Shown here: positions 1 to 10,964 of the stretch, in pieces | Numbering within the stretch: the first letter of the stretch is position 1 | Layout of the letters: the number at the start of each line of letters is the position of its first letter | Assembly: GCA_023052935.1 (NCBI GenBank) | Contig: CM041297.1 | Coordinates: 93,403,521-93,467,520 of the forward strand | DNA: 64,000 nt | Direction of reading: 5' to 3' | Origin: Piezodorus guildinii | Taxonomy: Eukaryota > Arthropoda > Insecta > Hemiptera > Pentatomidae | The notes under the pieces: generated by a model | Told to the model about the DNA's origin: nothing | Seen by the model: only the letters and a program-made list of their open reading frames with translations | The model's database searches: none | Program-made: the position numbers and the translations under genes

Positions 1-1340
1 TGAAAGTAAAAAAGTTGAAAATATGAAGTATTTTTAAATCACGAGAACTTAGAAAATAAATCGATTTTTCAACTTTTTATGTATGTTTTATATAATGATC
101 TACAACACTTTTTAATTGTTTAGGATTTTAATAATAAAACATCAGTTTAAGATATGCAACTTCTTCAGAATAATTAGTCATATTATTATACTTCTCTTTA
201 AGTATCTTTATTTTAAATTTCATGACATCACATTTACTTGTTGTATATAATTATACAGTTGTAAATATCAATAAATATGTTAAAAAAAAAAAAAAAAATT
301 CATGAATATTTCAAGTAGTACTAACATCTCAAAATGTTTCGAATACACGAACTTCCAACACATGCCGATGTAAATGCAGATGGATGCATACATACGTATG
401 TGTCGAGGGAAATTCTATTCCTATGTCAGGGCACTCTGTAGCTTAGGCACACACGCAGATACGAAATATCAATATTTGGCAGGGATCTGCGAATATAATC
501 GAATGAACTGTACGCATCAGCTATGCCTATGCTAATTTCCAGCTCAAAACCGAGTTCTAATCAAGGGTCTGTCGTAGTCGGGAATAATATAGTTAGCAAG
601 AGAGCTCACCTCTCTGTTGGATAGAGCTGGTCGTGGTTCATAGTTCATTATAAGCTTTGAATTATATAATTATGTATCATTGTTAAAACTTTAAAGGAGG
701 CCAAGAAATTGCGGAAAGAAATAAAAATAGAAAAAACAATTTTACTCTGATACTTAAGAATAACGTAAGTGTTAAAATAATGTAGAACAACCTATCTGTC
801 AAAAATACAATAAAAAAATAACTATTGACAAAGTTGTGAAGAAGAGGGGAAAAAATAAAACATCAGAATGAGAAATTAAAACTATTTATGTAATATTCCG
901 AAAATGATATTTGGTCATTAAAATGGCTGTGTCCTTCTAATCAGAAATGAATGTAAAAATGTCAAGAGACTCAGTTTTGGGAGGCTTAGGTGTGGGAAAA
1001 GGAGATACTTGAATGAGGACGTAGCATGTCGAATTTTATAAGGAATGGAATTCCAGATTACTAATTACGAGTCTAAACAGATACCGATTCCAAGTAGCTT
1101 GCAAGCTGGAGAGATACTTTTTCAGTTTTATCACATATGTAACTAAATTCTAAGGTTTTACAACACGAGATTGTCGTTTTTCATATTTAATAGATTTTTA
1201 TTGCAATCTGAGACTGAATTGTTATAACCATGAGTATGTAATTAAACGATTCTAAATCATTATCCTTTTTTTCTTTTTACATTAATTTTTAAACTTAGTG
1301 CAATGGTTAGCGTAACCTTTATTCGTTTTTTTGTGTTTGT
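1..1340. other. AT-rich non-coding DNA, no gene seen
   Basis: Short A and T runs and no open frame of any length. A stretch around 365-660 has more balanced base composition and looks unique, but no splice-framed coding potential or known repeat was recognised in it. Confidence 0.5.
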
Positions 1341-1344
1341 TTTT

Positions 1345-1530
1345 TTTAAACGGGATTTCCGTCGGGTCAGGAGGAGCGGCGGGGGATTAATGCCGAGTCA
1401 AAAGTTCCCCGGCACCGAGACGCCATCTCGTAATTATTTTATGTCAAGTTACTGGTCATCTGGTTGATGGGAAACGCGCGTCGCTGTGACCCCGTTCCTC
1501 AAGTTACCTCGACTCGCTGAAGGCAGTTGA
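1345..1530. other. GC-rich patch of unknown nature
   Basis: A roughly 180-bp patch far richer in G and C than its surroundings, with several CpG dinucleotides. It has no open frame and no recognised repeat motif. It could be the edge of an old repeat, a promoter-like island or an untranslated exon; nothing in the sequence decides between these. Confidence 0.3.
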
Positions 1531-1761
1531 ATTTTACAAACGAAAAAAATTATCTATAAATACTCCTATTCTTAAAAAAACTGGCTTCCACAGTTCGTAA
1601 AGCCTTTTATTTATTTTAATTAACTAGACATAAAAATTCAAAGTTGAATGTTATTCTTTTAGAAGCCAATAATCACTTTATTTCGGTAAAATAAGGAGTA
1701 ACTTAAACATGGCTCACAACTTTTGTAGAAATGTTATTTATATACATGTTCATTTTTTTAT

Positions 1762-1957
1762 TATTTAAGCCCTGCTAGGAAATAGAGACTTTCCTAGAGC
1801 GCACTTAGCCTCTTTAAAGTAAGTTCCCAAAAATTGGAGGAAAAGCTATCGCCTAATTACCGCCTTGCATGGCTTTTTGCCTAGCAACAGGGCGATTCTC
1901 TATTTGTAATAAACCCAAGACCCATGGGGTGTAGAGGCACAGGTAATTTCTGTATGT
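1762..1957 (+). repeat. Diverged SINE-A fragment
   Basis: Aligns by eye, with many substitutions, to the body of the complete SINE-A copy at 5817-6131. The block ending in a GTAGAGGCACAGG motif matches the GTAGAGGTACAGG motif just before the T-tract of that copy. The tRNA-like head is missing. Confidence 0.5.
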
Positions 1958-2087
1958 GTCTCGAGACCAATTAAAATGTTTTTTCACTTAATATTTTATT
2001 TACACCTGTAAAAAATAACAATTGAAATTTGTTGTTATTGTTTAATACTTGAGCTGCAAGTTTTTTGAAACTTGGAAACTAAAAACA

Positions 2088-2375
2088 TCTGGTGCGCGCA
2101 ACACACGACTTTCACTCATCTCCGTTGTTAAAATCAATTTTAAGAACTGTTAAATAAATTTAGAGATGATAATAAATTGTTAAAGAAATAATTACATACA
2201 GTTTCAGTAGAAACATGAGTTTTATTAAATAATATATTTTATTATCTACGACAATCGCTTATCATCGCTCTCCGTTATATTTTACTGTGTAAAATAATAC
2301 TTTTTCTAAAATATTTAGCTTTTCAACGGGGTATATATCTATATTACTGTTAAACATAAACATACAAAAAAAAAA
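2088..2375 (+). repeat. R1 family, 5'-end fragment
   Basis: Begins with the R1 start (TCTGGTGCGCGCAACACACG) followed by a subterminal TTTCACT motif. About 285 bp later it runs directly into the start of a second R1 copy, so this one is cut off and the two lie head to tail. Confidence 0.6.
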
Positions 2376-3123
2376 TCTGATGCGGGCAACACACGACTTT
2401 CACTTACCTCCATTTTTAAAATCAATGAAAGAATTTTCAAATACAGTTAGAGATAAAAATACGTGAAATTATTAAGGAATTAATCAAATTGAATTTATAT
2501 TAGAAACATGTGTTTTATTATAAAATCTATTATATTATTATCTTAAATAATCAGTTAGTTTTATGTCCATTTCATCACTCTCTATTAACTTTTAAAAGCT
2601 TGTGTATGAGATGATATTTTTTCTAAAATCTTTAGCTTTCCAACGGTATATCATACATGTATATTACTGCTCATGTTCAAAAACGAAAAATTGCATTAAA
2701 AAAAAATTTTTTGTTTTCTCCTTTAGTTGGGTATCGAATTTATTCAATTTATATATTTACCTGTTTTTCATCAGCGTTAACAAGATAATCTAGTTATTAT
2801 TATTTAATCTACAAAATTAAAGGTACTTTGGGGGAAGAAAAATATTTAAAATATCGGCATTTAAGCCCTGTCAGACCATTTTTATCCAAATAAAACCTAC
2901 ATGATTTAAAGCCCATTAAATTTTACATCGATATAGCAAGTTTAATCAAAATCGTCGGAACCGTTTTCGAGAAAATCGAAAAAAGGTGCAAAATGCATGG
3001 TATAAAGTGCCTCTTCTGGTAAGCTCATTTTGATGAAAAAAGTTTTGTCACGTCTCGGGCGTATAGTTGTCCTAAATATGAAATTTCAGTTTCATAGGAC
3101 TTACCGTTTCCGCCCGGGAGTTA

Positions 3124-3173
<50 letters not shown>

Positions 3174-3300
3174 CTTTTTGCGGGACTTGGTTATTTGGAC
3201 TCAGGGGATCCTAAAACGTGTATTTCCGTTGAAAACTGGAATTCGAAAATTTTCACGATCGCAATACTTCCACTTACTATATATAGTAAGTGAAAGTAAT
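2376..3300 (+). mobile_element. R1 repeat, near full-length copy (candidate HINE-like non-autonomous element)
   Basis: The reference copy of the commonest repeat here. It starts with TC. A 14-nt motif at 2396-2409 (ACTTTCACTTACCT) is repeated in inverted form at the 3' end (about 3285-3297, AGTAAGTGAAAGT). A (CA)n tract lies 100 bp before the end, and a perfect 22-bp palindrome occupies 3271-3292. There is no coding capacity. Subterminal inverted repeats, an internal microsatellite and a 3' stem-loop are the known hallmarks of Helentron-associated (HINE/DINE-1-like) elements. A TIR-type MITE is the main alternative, and no target duplication was established. Confidence 0.6.
3124..3170 (+). 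repeat. (CA)n microsatellite inside R1
   Basis: An uninterrupted CA dinucleotide tract of about 47 bp. The same position in other R1 copies also carries CA-rich sequence (23.47, 27.79, 28.56 and 30.84 kb), so it belongs to the element. Confidence 0.95.
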
Positions 3301-3957
3301 ATACATACAACATACTGTTAAACATACAAAAATTACATTAAAAAATTCATCTAGTCTTCTCTCTTTCAGTTGATTATCAAATTCATCAACTTTTATATTT
3401 AGCCTGTGTTTATCCTAACAACATGAAAAAGTTAATATTTTTGATCTACAAAATTAAAGGTACTTTAAAGGAACAAAATTTAAACTATCGGTATTTAAGC
3501 CCTGCTTTTTGTGGGACTTGGTTATTTGGACTCAGAGGATCCTAAAACGTGTATTTCCGTTGAAAACTGGAATTCGAAAATTTTCACGATCGCAATACTT
3601 CCACTTACTATATATAGTAAGTGAAAGTAATATACATACAACATACTGTTAAACATACAAAAATTACATTAAAAAATACATCTAGTCTTCTCTCTTTCAG
3701 TTGATTATCAAATTCATCAACTTTTATATTTAGCCTGTGTTTATCCTAACAACATGAAAAAGTTAATATTTTTGATCTACAAAATTAAAGGTACTTTAAA
3801 GGAACAAAATTTAAACTATCGGTATTTAAGCCCTGCTTTTTGTGGGACTTGGTTATTTGGACTCAGAGGGCCCTAAAATGTGTATTTCTGTTGAAAATTG
3901 GATTTCGAAAATTTTCACGATCGCCTTACTATAATATTTTATATATAGGTAAGTGAG
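3173..3957 (+). repeat. Tandem array of a 331-bp unit built from the R1 3' part
   Basis: The segment from the GGGACTTGG block to the next such block recurs with an exact spacing of 331 bp (block starts about 3181, 3512 and 3843). This gives two full units and a partial third ending near 3957. Units 1 and 2 are almost identical by eye. Each contains the R1 3' palindrome plus part of the R1 middle, without the CA tract or the 5' end. Confidence 0.8.
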
Positions 3958-4309
3958 AATAAAAATATGTATTTAACAACTTATTTTGAGGCATTATAGC
4001 GGCTATAAAGTTGAACGTTTGGCGGTTTTAGCGGCATTGAAGGCATAATTCAGTTGGTTGAAGTTAAGGATCCATTAGCCGGGCGGTGGGTACACACCCG
4101 GGCAAACTACTTACACCAAACTGCAACATCCACCGTTAGGGTCACCCATCGTTAGAACATATTCAAACAGCTATGAAAGTTCATAATGAGAGTACATTGT
4201 TAGATATACGGTATTTATTTAAAAACTAATCAAATTGTTACGGGTGCTTTGTCTTTTGGTTCGAGGTCTGTAACATTTTTTGACCCTCAGTTTAATAATT
4301 CTCGCTCAT

Positions 4310-4540
4310 TTGGTGTTGCTCGGATCAAAAATTTGATGGCAGTCCCCGTGCAAGAAATGTAGTGGGGAATATTTGTTATATAACATTTGTCGCTAGGTTC
4401 TACCCTTTAGGAGCTATATTATTTTAAATGAAACAAGTCACGTTTTCTCTACATTTTTAGTGTTGGCGATTGGCAAGCTAAATCACTGTTGGTGTTGCTC
4501 GAGTAAAAATTTTGACGACAGTACCCAGAAAAAAATGGAA
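4310..4540 (+). repeat. Pair of diverged 50-bp direct repeats
   Basis: About 4310-4360 and 4489-4540 share TGGTGTTGCTCG, then a similar run through an AAAATTT/TTTTGA core and CAGT-CCC, 178 bp apart. The surroundings are non-coding and the function is unknown. Confidence 0.45.
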
Positions 4541-4639
4541 TATGAATGTCCAGCCTTGAGTCTAATTAAAAAAATAAATAAATAGAACTAAGCTAAATTA
4601 GAATAATAAAGTGAAGCCTAGATAATAAAACAAGACGAC

Positions 4640-5565
4640 TCATTGAGCAGGATCTTACAGATACAACAACCAAACTCAAATTCATTGTAGAAATTTCAGA
4701 ATACTTTGAAATTAAAACTGGAGTGAGGCAAGGAGACGGCCTTTCCCGAATATTATTCAACATTGTTCAAGGCAAAGATATCAGAGAATGGGAAATAGAA
4801 CTATGAAGAGCTAATGTATGGAATGTGCTGAAATAAATATCTAACTATTATAGATCGAAACTTGTTTAGACACTAAGTGGACTAATAAGTAGTTCAGCCA
4901 GACACAACGAATAAAATGACTGGTACAAAGTGGTCAGATGAAAGAAAGCAAGAAAGACACGAGTGAAAAGATGAAAATCTCATGGGCAAACCGCAGGAAG
5001 AACAGAATAGAGGCTTCACGTGATCAATACGGGGTCCATTACGAAAATAATATTTTTTTTTTTTTTTTAAAACTGGATAGACTCAACTATGGCTGAGAAA
5101 ATTCGGCGTTTGTTCTGGGAAGATATCTCCGTGTTCCAAAGGACTGGATGTAACATTCGGGTAGCCTTACGGGCCTGTTCCACCTTCTTTCTCACGTTTG
5201 AGTCTATCCTGACATACGCTTCAGAAACATGGACAATGAACTCCCGTTTGTATTCGAGGGTGCAAGCGGTGGAGATGGATTTCTGGAGAAGGTGTATACG
5301 GGTCACCAGGCTGGACAAAGTTAGGAATGAAGTTGTTCGCCAGAGGATAGAGGTGGGCACATCAGTGAATGAAAGGATCGAGGCACGGCGCCTAAGATGG
5401 TATGGACATGTTAAAAGAATGAATGAGGAATGTTAGCCGAATAGAATTCTGGATTGGGTTCCACCAGGAAGGAGAGGGCGTTGCCGACCCAGAAGCAGGT
5501 GGATTGAAGGAGTCCAAGAAGAAATGGCTGGCCGAGGCCTGCAAGAAGATGATTGGTTGGACTGA
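4640..5565 (+). pseudogene. LINE remnant, endonuclease/reverse-transcriptase type (RTE-like)
   Basis: Two coding remnants of one type of non-LTR retrotransposon. About 4642-4800 translates to a reverse-transcriptase segment containing the conserved GVRQGDGLS motif. About 5090-5565 gives the C-terminal tail typical of insect endonuclease-RT LINEs: ILTYASETWT, FWRRCIRVTR, then RLRWYGHVKRM and an arginine-rich end. An in-frame TAG follows NEEC near 5433, after which the same frame continues to the natural-looking stop at 5563-5565. The catalytic YADD region is missing. It is a dead, internally deleted copy. The clade is inferred from motif style only. Confidence 0.75.
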
Positions 5566-5816
5566 AGCGCTTTGAGCTCTGCACTGACTGGTGGAGGCAA
5601 CCCTTGATGGAACGCGTATAAAGTAAAGTAAGTAAAAAAACTGTAATGGAACAAACCTAATAAGTTTTTGAGGTTCATTCAATACATATATGAATAAACA
5701 AAATTAAATTTAAAAAAAATGTATTTCAAACATTTTTTATATACTTGAGATTATATAGTTCTAATAATCATGCACTACCGCAGAAAAACAGATTTTTATT
5801 AAATATATACAGAAAA

Positions 5817-6131
5817 AGGGAGCGGCGTGGTCTAGTGGATAGAGCGCTAGTCTACTGTGCTCCGGGTCCTGGGTTCGAATTCCAGTTATGACAGAATATT
5901 ATTTATTCTGTTATTTCAGCCTGGGGTATGGAGACCCTCCTGGGGCATACTCATCCTCTATAAAGTGGATACCCATAAATGGGGAAAAATCCTGGCGGCT
6001 GAGCGTGATCTCGGATGAATCACCTCATTGCACGGCCGTTGTCCTAGAAACAGTACGAATCTCTATATATACTGAGCCCAAGGCTCTTCATGGGTTGTAG
6101 AGGTACAGGTTTTTTTTTTTTTTTTTTTTTA
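5817..6131 (+). mobile_element. SINE-A, complete tRNA-derived SINE with target duplication
   Basis: The tRNA-like head has a box A (TGGTCTAGTGG, 5828-5838) and a box B (GGTTCGAATTCC, from 5872), i.e. an internal RNA polymerase III promoter. A tRNA-unrelated body and a T-tract at about 6110-6130 follow. The 10-bp direct repeat ATACAGAAAA flanks it (5807-5816 and 6132-6141), as expected for LINE-mediated insertion. Ending in a T run instead of an A run is unusual and may be family-specific. Confidence 0.8.
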
Positions 6132-6141
6132 ATACAGAAAA

Positions 6142-8485
6142 TAATATTTGACATCGCCATAACAAAAAATCTAACACTTGATTTAAAATTATAAATTAAG
6201 TTGAAAAGAAAATGCTACAAAATGTACTTAATATTCAATGACAAATATTTCATTGAAGCAATAATGACTCAATAAAAAAAATTATATGAAATAATATTCT
6301 TGGACTACTGTTATTCTGAAAAATCAATAAGCCTAATCTTCGTTGTTTCCATTCTTCATACTATCTTTAATTTGAAGCTTATATATTCAGCGTAGAATTG
6401 AAATGTATTGATGTTATTTTTCATCAGATTTTAAGTACACTTTGTAAACATTTTCTAACTTTGTAAACAAACGTGTGTGTGTGTGTGTATTTTGCATTTT
6501 TGTTATATTTTAGTATATGATATCAGAAAATAATTAGACCAGTTTCTTAATTGACAACATAAAGATAGAATACAATTTCTCATTAATAAATTAAAAAAAA
6601 AAAAAACATTAAAACTTTCTCAAAATGCTTAATGTATAGTATAACAAAAAATGTTTATTTTAATATTTTCAGTAGTAATTGTAATGTATTGTGAATTTAT
6701 ATAATTTATTTTATTTTCACTTCATTATTAAATTAATAGTATTCTAATTGCTTATGATTCCAATGCCATGAATTATACTGGATATATTTTCTACAAACTC
6801 GCACAGTTGGAACTGATTAAAAAAATTTTATATTATTATCAAGGAATCCTAAAAATGCTAAATGGTGAAATATATATTAAAAAATACTGTTGGGCATATA
6901 TATGAAAAAAATTGATCTAAAACTGTCTCCGAAATATATTAGTAAATGTGTGAATTATATTATATTTCACAACACAAATAGCTTTTCTGAAGAAAATATA
7001 AGACCTTTATATCTCCACTGGTTTATTTAATTTCTCTTATTTATTTCTCAAATTTCCTTTCGCAAGATCTTTTATTACCAAAAAAGCATTAGAGATTATT
7101 GAGAGGTAAGAATATTTCTCTTATAATGTAGTGCCATTCCTTCTTTTCCGATTAGGTAAGTGCTCTCAGCATTGTACGATGTTTTCCTAGTTTTTGTTTT
7201 TTCCAAGCGTATACCCAAACAAAATTTAAAACACAATATAAATGGAAATTCTTAAGTTATGACAGCAACGTTCTTATGAAAAACGAAATACTAAGATAAA
7301 AAAATAAAAGAATATTAATCAAAAAGATTTCTTCATTGTCCAATCTGTAAATGATTATAATGAAAATTAAGAACTAGAAGATTTCCGAATGATGGGGAGA
7401 GACTAAAGGCATATAATATAAAAATAAATAATTATAATATGTAAATAAATAAATAGCAAACTAATGTAAATAAGTAATAAAATAAATATCAATCCGTACC
7501 CATTATTTGTGAACTCCAACAGTCCGACAGACTCCTCCGAATCCTCTTTGGCGATGTTCTTATACCACATTATTTTGTTTTCTTTCAACGACGAATACGG
7601 GAAAACTACCTCGAAACTACCTTCAGATTTATTTTAGATATTGAAATATTTTATTTATTCCTAAATAATATTCTAGAGATGGACATGTTTGATGAAAATG
7701 TTCACGATACTAATGATGAAGTATACAATTTATTTTAATAATCACCCACTTTTCATTTTCCATTTTGTTCAGAAAAGGATTGATTTTGGTTATTTCTATA
7801 CCAGATGGACAAAGGAGAATCAAATAATTATTTATAAAATGACTACTGTACCATTCATTACTTGGAGGAATAAACAAGGCGGTTAAGAGTGAATTCTGAC
7901 CACTTTCTAGTATACCAATTGGCCAAGAAATTCTTATCGAATGGAGGACCAAAGGCAATCTAACTATCTTTGAGTAGTTATTATGATTATTATTTTTTGT
8001 TTTTTACTTTGGTTTTTTTTATTACTATTAAATATTATTTGTTCAATGTATTTAGCAAAATTATTGATAATCTAAGTTTGTCTGATTAATCAATCAGATT
8101 TTATTGTTCATATGGAAGCTATTACACAAATTAAACCAAATAATTTGGAATGAACTGGTAAAATAAAAAATAACGAGACCAGTTGGGATTATATCCAACA
8201 ATAGAAAATAAATAAAAATAAAGTTTGTAGTGGTTTAGCTTTTAATAATTAATCCATTAATGCTAATAGGTTTTGATAAATTATTTTTAACCTTTGACCT
8301 ATCACTATTTTTGTCACAGGTTTGCCCTCAGGCCAGAAAATAAAATATACACCTACCGATAGTCCACTTTTTAATTAATTTTTCTATGAAAGTTCGAGAA
8401 ACAATCAAAAAGTAAACTTATCAACATTAATAAATTATATAAAATTGCTTAATTTCTGTTGACCAAGTAAGATTGATATATATGT
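6142..8485. other. AT-rich non-coding DNA
   Basis: Apart from a short (GT)n tract near 6474-6488 and poly-A/T runs, I see no coding region and no recognisable repeat. The small open frames around 7.4-7.9 kb overlap on both strands and have low-complexity translations. Confidence 0.5.
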
Positions 8486-8488
8486 ATA

Positions 8489-8758
8489 TATGATTGTTTA
8501 TTTATTAACGTCCCTTTATGCTGCTGTGGCTATTCGGGCGATGCTACAGTGGGAGTCCTAAATTTTGCCAACCCAGGTTTTATTAGGATAGGGATCTTTA
8601 ACGAGTTACCTGACATCGCTCAAGCTCGGGACCACGTCCTCAAGGAAGGACGGTATAACTAATGATTTTTTACTCCCATTAAATAATCCTAGGGCCACCT
8701 GCGGGTTTGAACCCTTGACCTTGGGCATAAGAGGCTGTTATGCTACGGGTGACCCCCG
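8489..8758 (-). mobile_element. SINE-B copy, reverse orientation
   Basis: On the minus strand it begins with a tRNA-like head (GTAGCATAACAGCC, then GGTTCAAACCC as box B) and ends with a CATAAAGGGACGTTAATAAA-type tail. It matches the copies at 21372-21625 and 44932-45207 along its length. Confidence 0.75.
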
Positions 8759-8759
8759 A

Positions 8760-9930
8760 ACTTTATTTGAAATGAACATTATCATTAATACCTACATGTA
8801 CATGAACAGGGATGGCACAGATTTTAAGATTTTGAAGAAAGAGTGTTAAACATTAGCTATTGAATTAATGTCGAAAAGTTTAGTAAATGAGTAAGTGTTT
8901 ACAAGACAGAGGAAGCATTCCTAAAAAATTGAAGAAAAAGAAAATAATAAAAATATTGACAATAAATAATTATTTCCTTTTATGACCTGAAGGCAAACCA
9001 GAACGTAACCAGAACTGAATAAGCCGTTTAAATAAAAATAAAACACTAATAATAATTAAAAGCTAAAGGGAATATTTGTGTTACTAAGAAAGAGTTGTCT
9101 ACTAATGACTTGAAGAGAGTAGATAGTAATCTAGAATTTGGCAAAAATACCACCTAGCCATTATTATTTCTTCCAACGCATTGATTATGATTTAATTGTG
9201 TTATTTTTTAACATGTCCATCACTAGACGTTGAAAACCATTATACTTACACACTAAACTATCGATTGTGAAGTAACGACCGAAACGAGGCTCCACCTCAC
9301 AACAGCAGAACTCTAGTGGAATAGTTGTCGAGTCTCTTTGATCTTATAAAGGGGCTAGCATGAGTGCTCCCATTGGCTAACGACCCGCTGCAAAATGTGG
9401 ATGTCAAGGATCTACTCCATGCTTAGGTTCTATTCCCAGGCACTGTTTAACAAAGTGTCAAGGGAATGTCCATAATGCAATAATAAAAGGTTAGCGCCAT
9501 ATCGAAACGGGGTATAATAAAGTTAGTTAAAATGGAAGTCCACTAATGAGTTAAATAGAAACTGAATTTTATTAATTGGTCAAAACAATGTCGTATAAGG
9601 TTCAAGCAACCGGGGTTCACACCAGGAAAGGCTCTTGCCAGTTGTTGGGAAAAAGTAAAAAGCATATAAGACAAACCCAGTTTAGTCTAGTTCTGATCTA
9701 GAATCAGAGACATATTTGACTATACTTCATGCTAACTTGAATTCAATATTAAAAAAAAATTATAATAATAATATATTATGTTTTGCAGAAAGGGAGAAAT
9801 AGGGGTTCGCTCATGGCATAATTGACCGGTACCAAATGCATTTTAGTTCAACAAAAAAAAAAACAGCCTTGGGCTCTCTATTTGTAATGAAACAGCCATA
9901 GCCATATTAATATCATTAATATTTCTTATC
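8760..9930. other. Non-coding DNA with decayed repeat-like patches
   Basis: No coding region. Moderately GC-rich patches near 9280-9500 and 9600-9660 look like old interspersed repeats but could not be matched to another place in the window. Confidence 0.35.
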
Positions 9931-9934
9931 ACGG

Positions 9935-10205
9935 GCTTGAACTGTGTGGGACAGCTAAACGCTCTCACATCAAACGCATTCAATCATTTCAATCCAAAGT
10001 CCTCCAAACAATGGTAAAGGCTCCTTATTATGTCACCAACTATACCTTGCACCACCACAAGGTGGTTCCATTTATTTTAGACCTAATTCCATCCAAATTT
10101 TCCAAATTCCATCACAACTTCATTCGTCATCCTAACCTCTAGCACAATCCCTATAGCTCCAGTTATCCATACAACCCTCCTTGAAGGTTGGCAACCTTCC
10201 TAGCC
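9935..10205 (+). pseudogene. Jockey-like LINE fragment, C-terminal coding end
   Basis: Plus-strand translation, interrupted by stops, resembles the reverse-transcriptase C-terminus of jockey-clade LINEs: a GLELCGTAK-like block (usually GIELWG), then IKRIQSFQSK and APYYVTN. These match the corresponding IQSLQSK and PYFVTN blocks in the minus-strand copy at 14.3-15.5 kb. It is heavily decayed and truncated at both ends. Confidence 0.65.
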
Positions 10206-10396
10206 CCGAGACATTTTGTAAAAATTTATGCTGGAGTTCTGACACTGGTCAGATTCTCCTCTCATATGCGGTGTGTTTGTGGCTATGGCGCCCTCACTCA
10301 GCTTCCGCGGTTGGGATCCCTCGGATTCTGCTAGTCCTCCACAAATGACGGGTCAAGCCCCGTCCGGGGTATTCATTTAATTTATAAATTTGTTTA
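10206..10396. other. GC-rich unassigned segment next to LINE fragment
   Basis: Unlike the surrounding AT-rich DNA, with alternating GC-rich words up to about 10370. It may be the 3' part of the adjacent LINE or a different repeat; no match was found elsewhere in the window. Confidence 0.3.
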
Positions 10397-10775
10397 TTAT
10401 ATACCTTTATTTATTTTATGTAATTTGACTTTCCTTTTGTTTAAACTGTAAATATTGTATGAAAGTGATCTTATAGCAATATTATCTTTGTTCATTGAGA
10501 CAAATTGTAATATATCCGGATAAATAAATAAATGAGTGAGAATATTTCTTATCAATAATATTCGCCGCCATTTTTTGTTGTCCTGATAATCTTTCTCTCT
10601 CAGGCCCCTTGCTGCCATAACCTCATATAACCTTTCCACCCATCTCTTTTCCGGCCAACCTATCTCCCTTCTGCTTTGTGGTACATAGTGAAGCACTCTT
10701 TTGGGCCATCGGTCGCCCGGCATCCTCCTAACATATTGATACCAACTCAGCTTTCTTGTCTCGATGGAGTAAGGG
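10397..10775 (-). pseudogene. LINE remnant, RTE-like C-terminal end
   Basis: Minus-strand translation carries the typical tail of endonuclease-RT LINEs: KLSWYQYVRRMPGDRWPKRV, then GWPEKRWVE, MAARGL and KWRR. It is the same protein end as the remnant at 5.1-5.57 kb but from a different, diverged family. Nothing of the polymerase itself is present. Confidence 0.7.
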
Positions 10776-10964
10776 AAGCACAGGATTTTTTCGACTTTTT
10801 CCCAGATAACGATAATGGTAACGAGTTGAAATCTAAATGTCGTACAACTACGTCTCTAAACATCAATTTCCATTGAGACAAGTTTTCATTGATGAAAATT
10901 TAATGCTTCGTTAAAAAGTCACTCTTCCTTTATCTCTGGGCAGACATGTAGATGTCTAAGACTT

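Noticed and set aside
3124..3170. CRISPR-like regular repeats
   Set aside because: The regular repeats in this window are simple microsatellites and a 331-bp tandem unit; no repeat-spacer pattern exists, and the DNA is eukaryotic.
5392..5682. Two overlapping minus-strand frames
   Set aside because: Antisense to the LINE C-terminal coding region at 5090-5565; no similarity of their own.
5817..5900. tRNA gene on the plus strand
   Set aside because: Box A and box B are present, but the sequence continues into a SINE body with a T-tract and target duplication, and the acceptor stem does not close. It is a SINE head. The same holds for the tRNA-like heads at 15866, 21372 and 44932.
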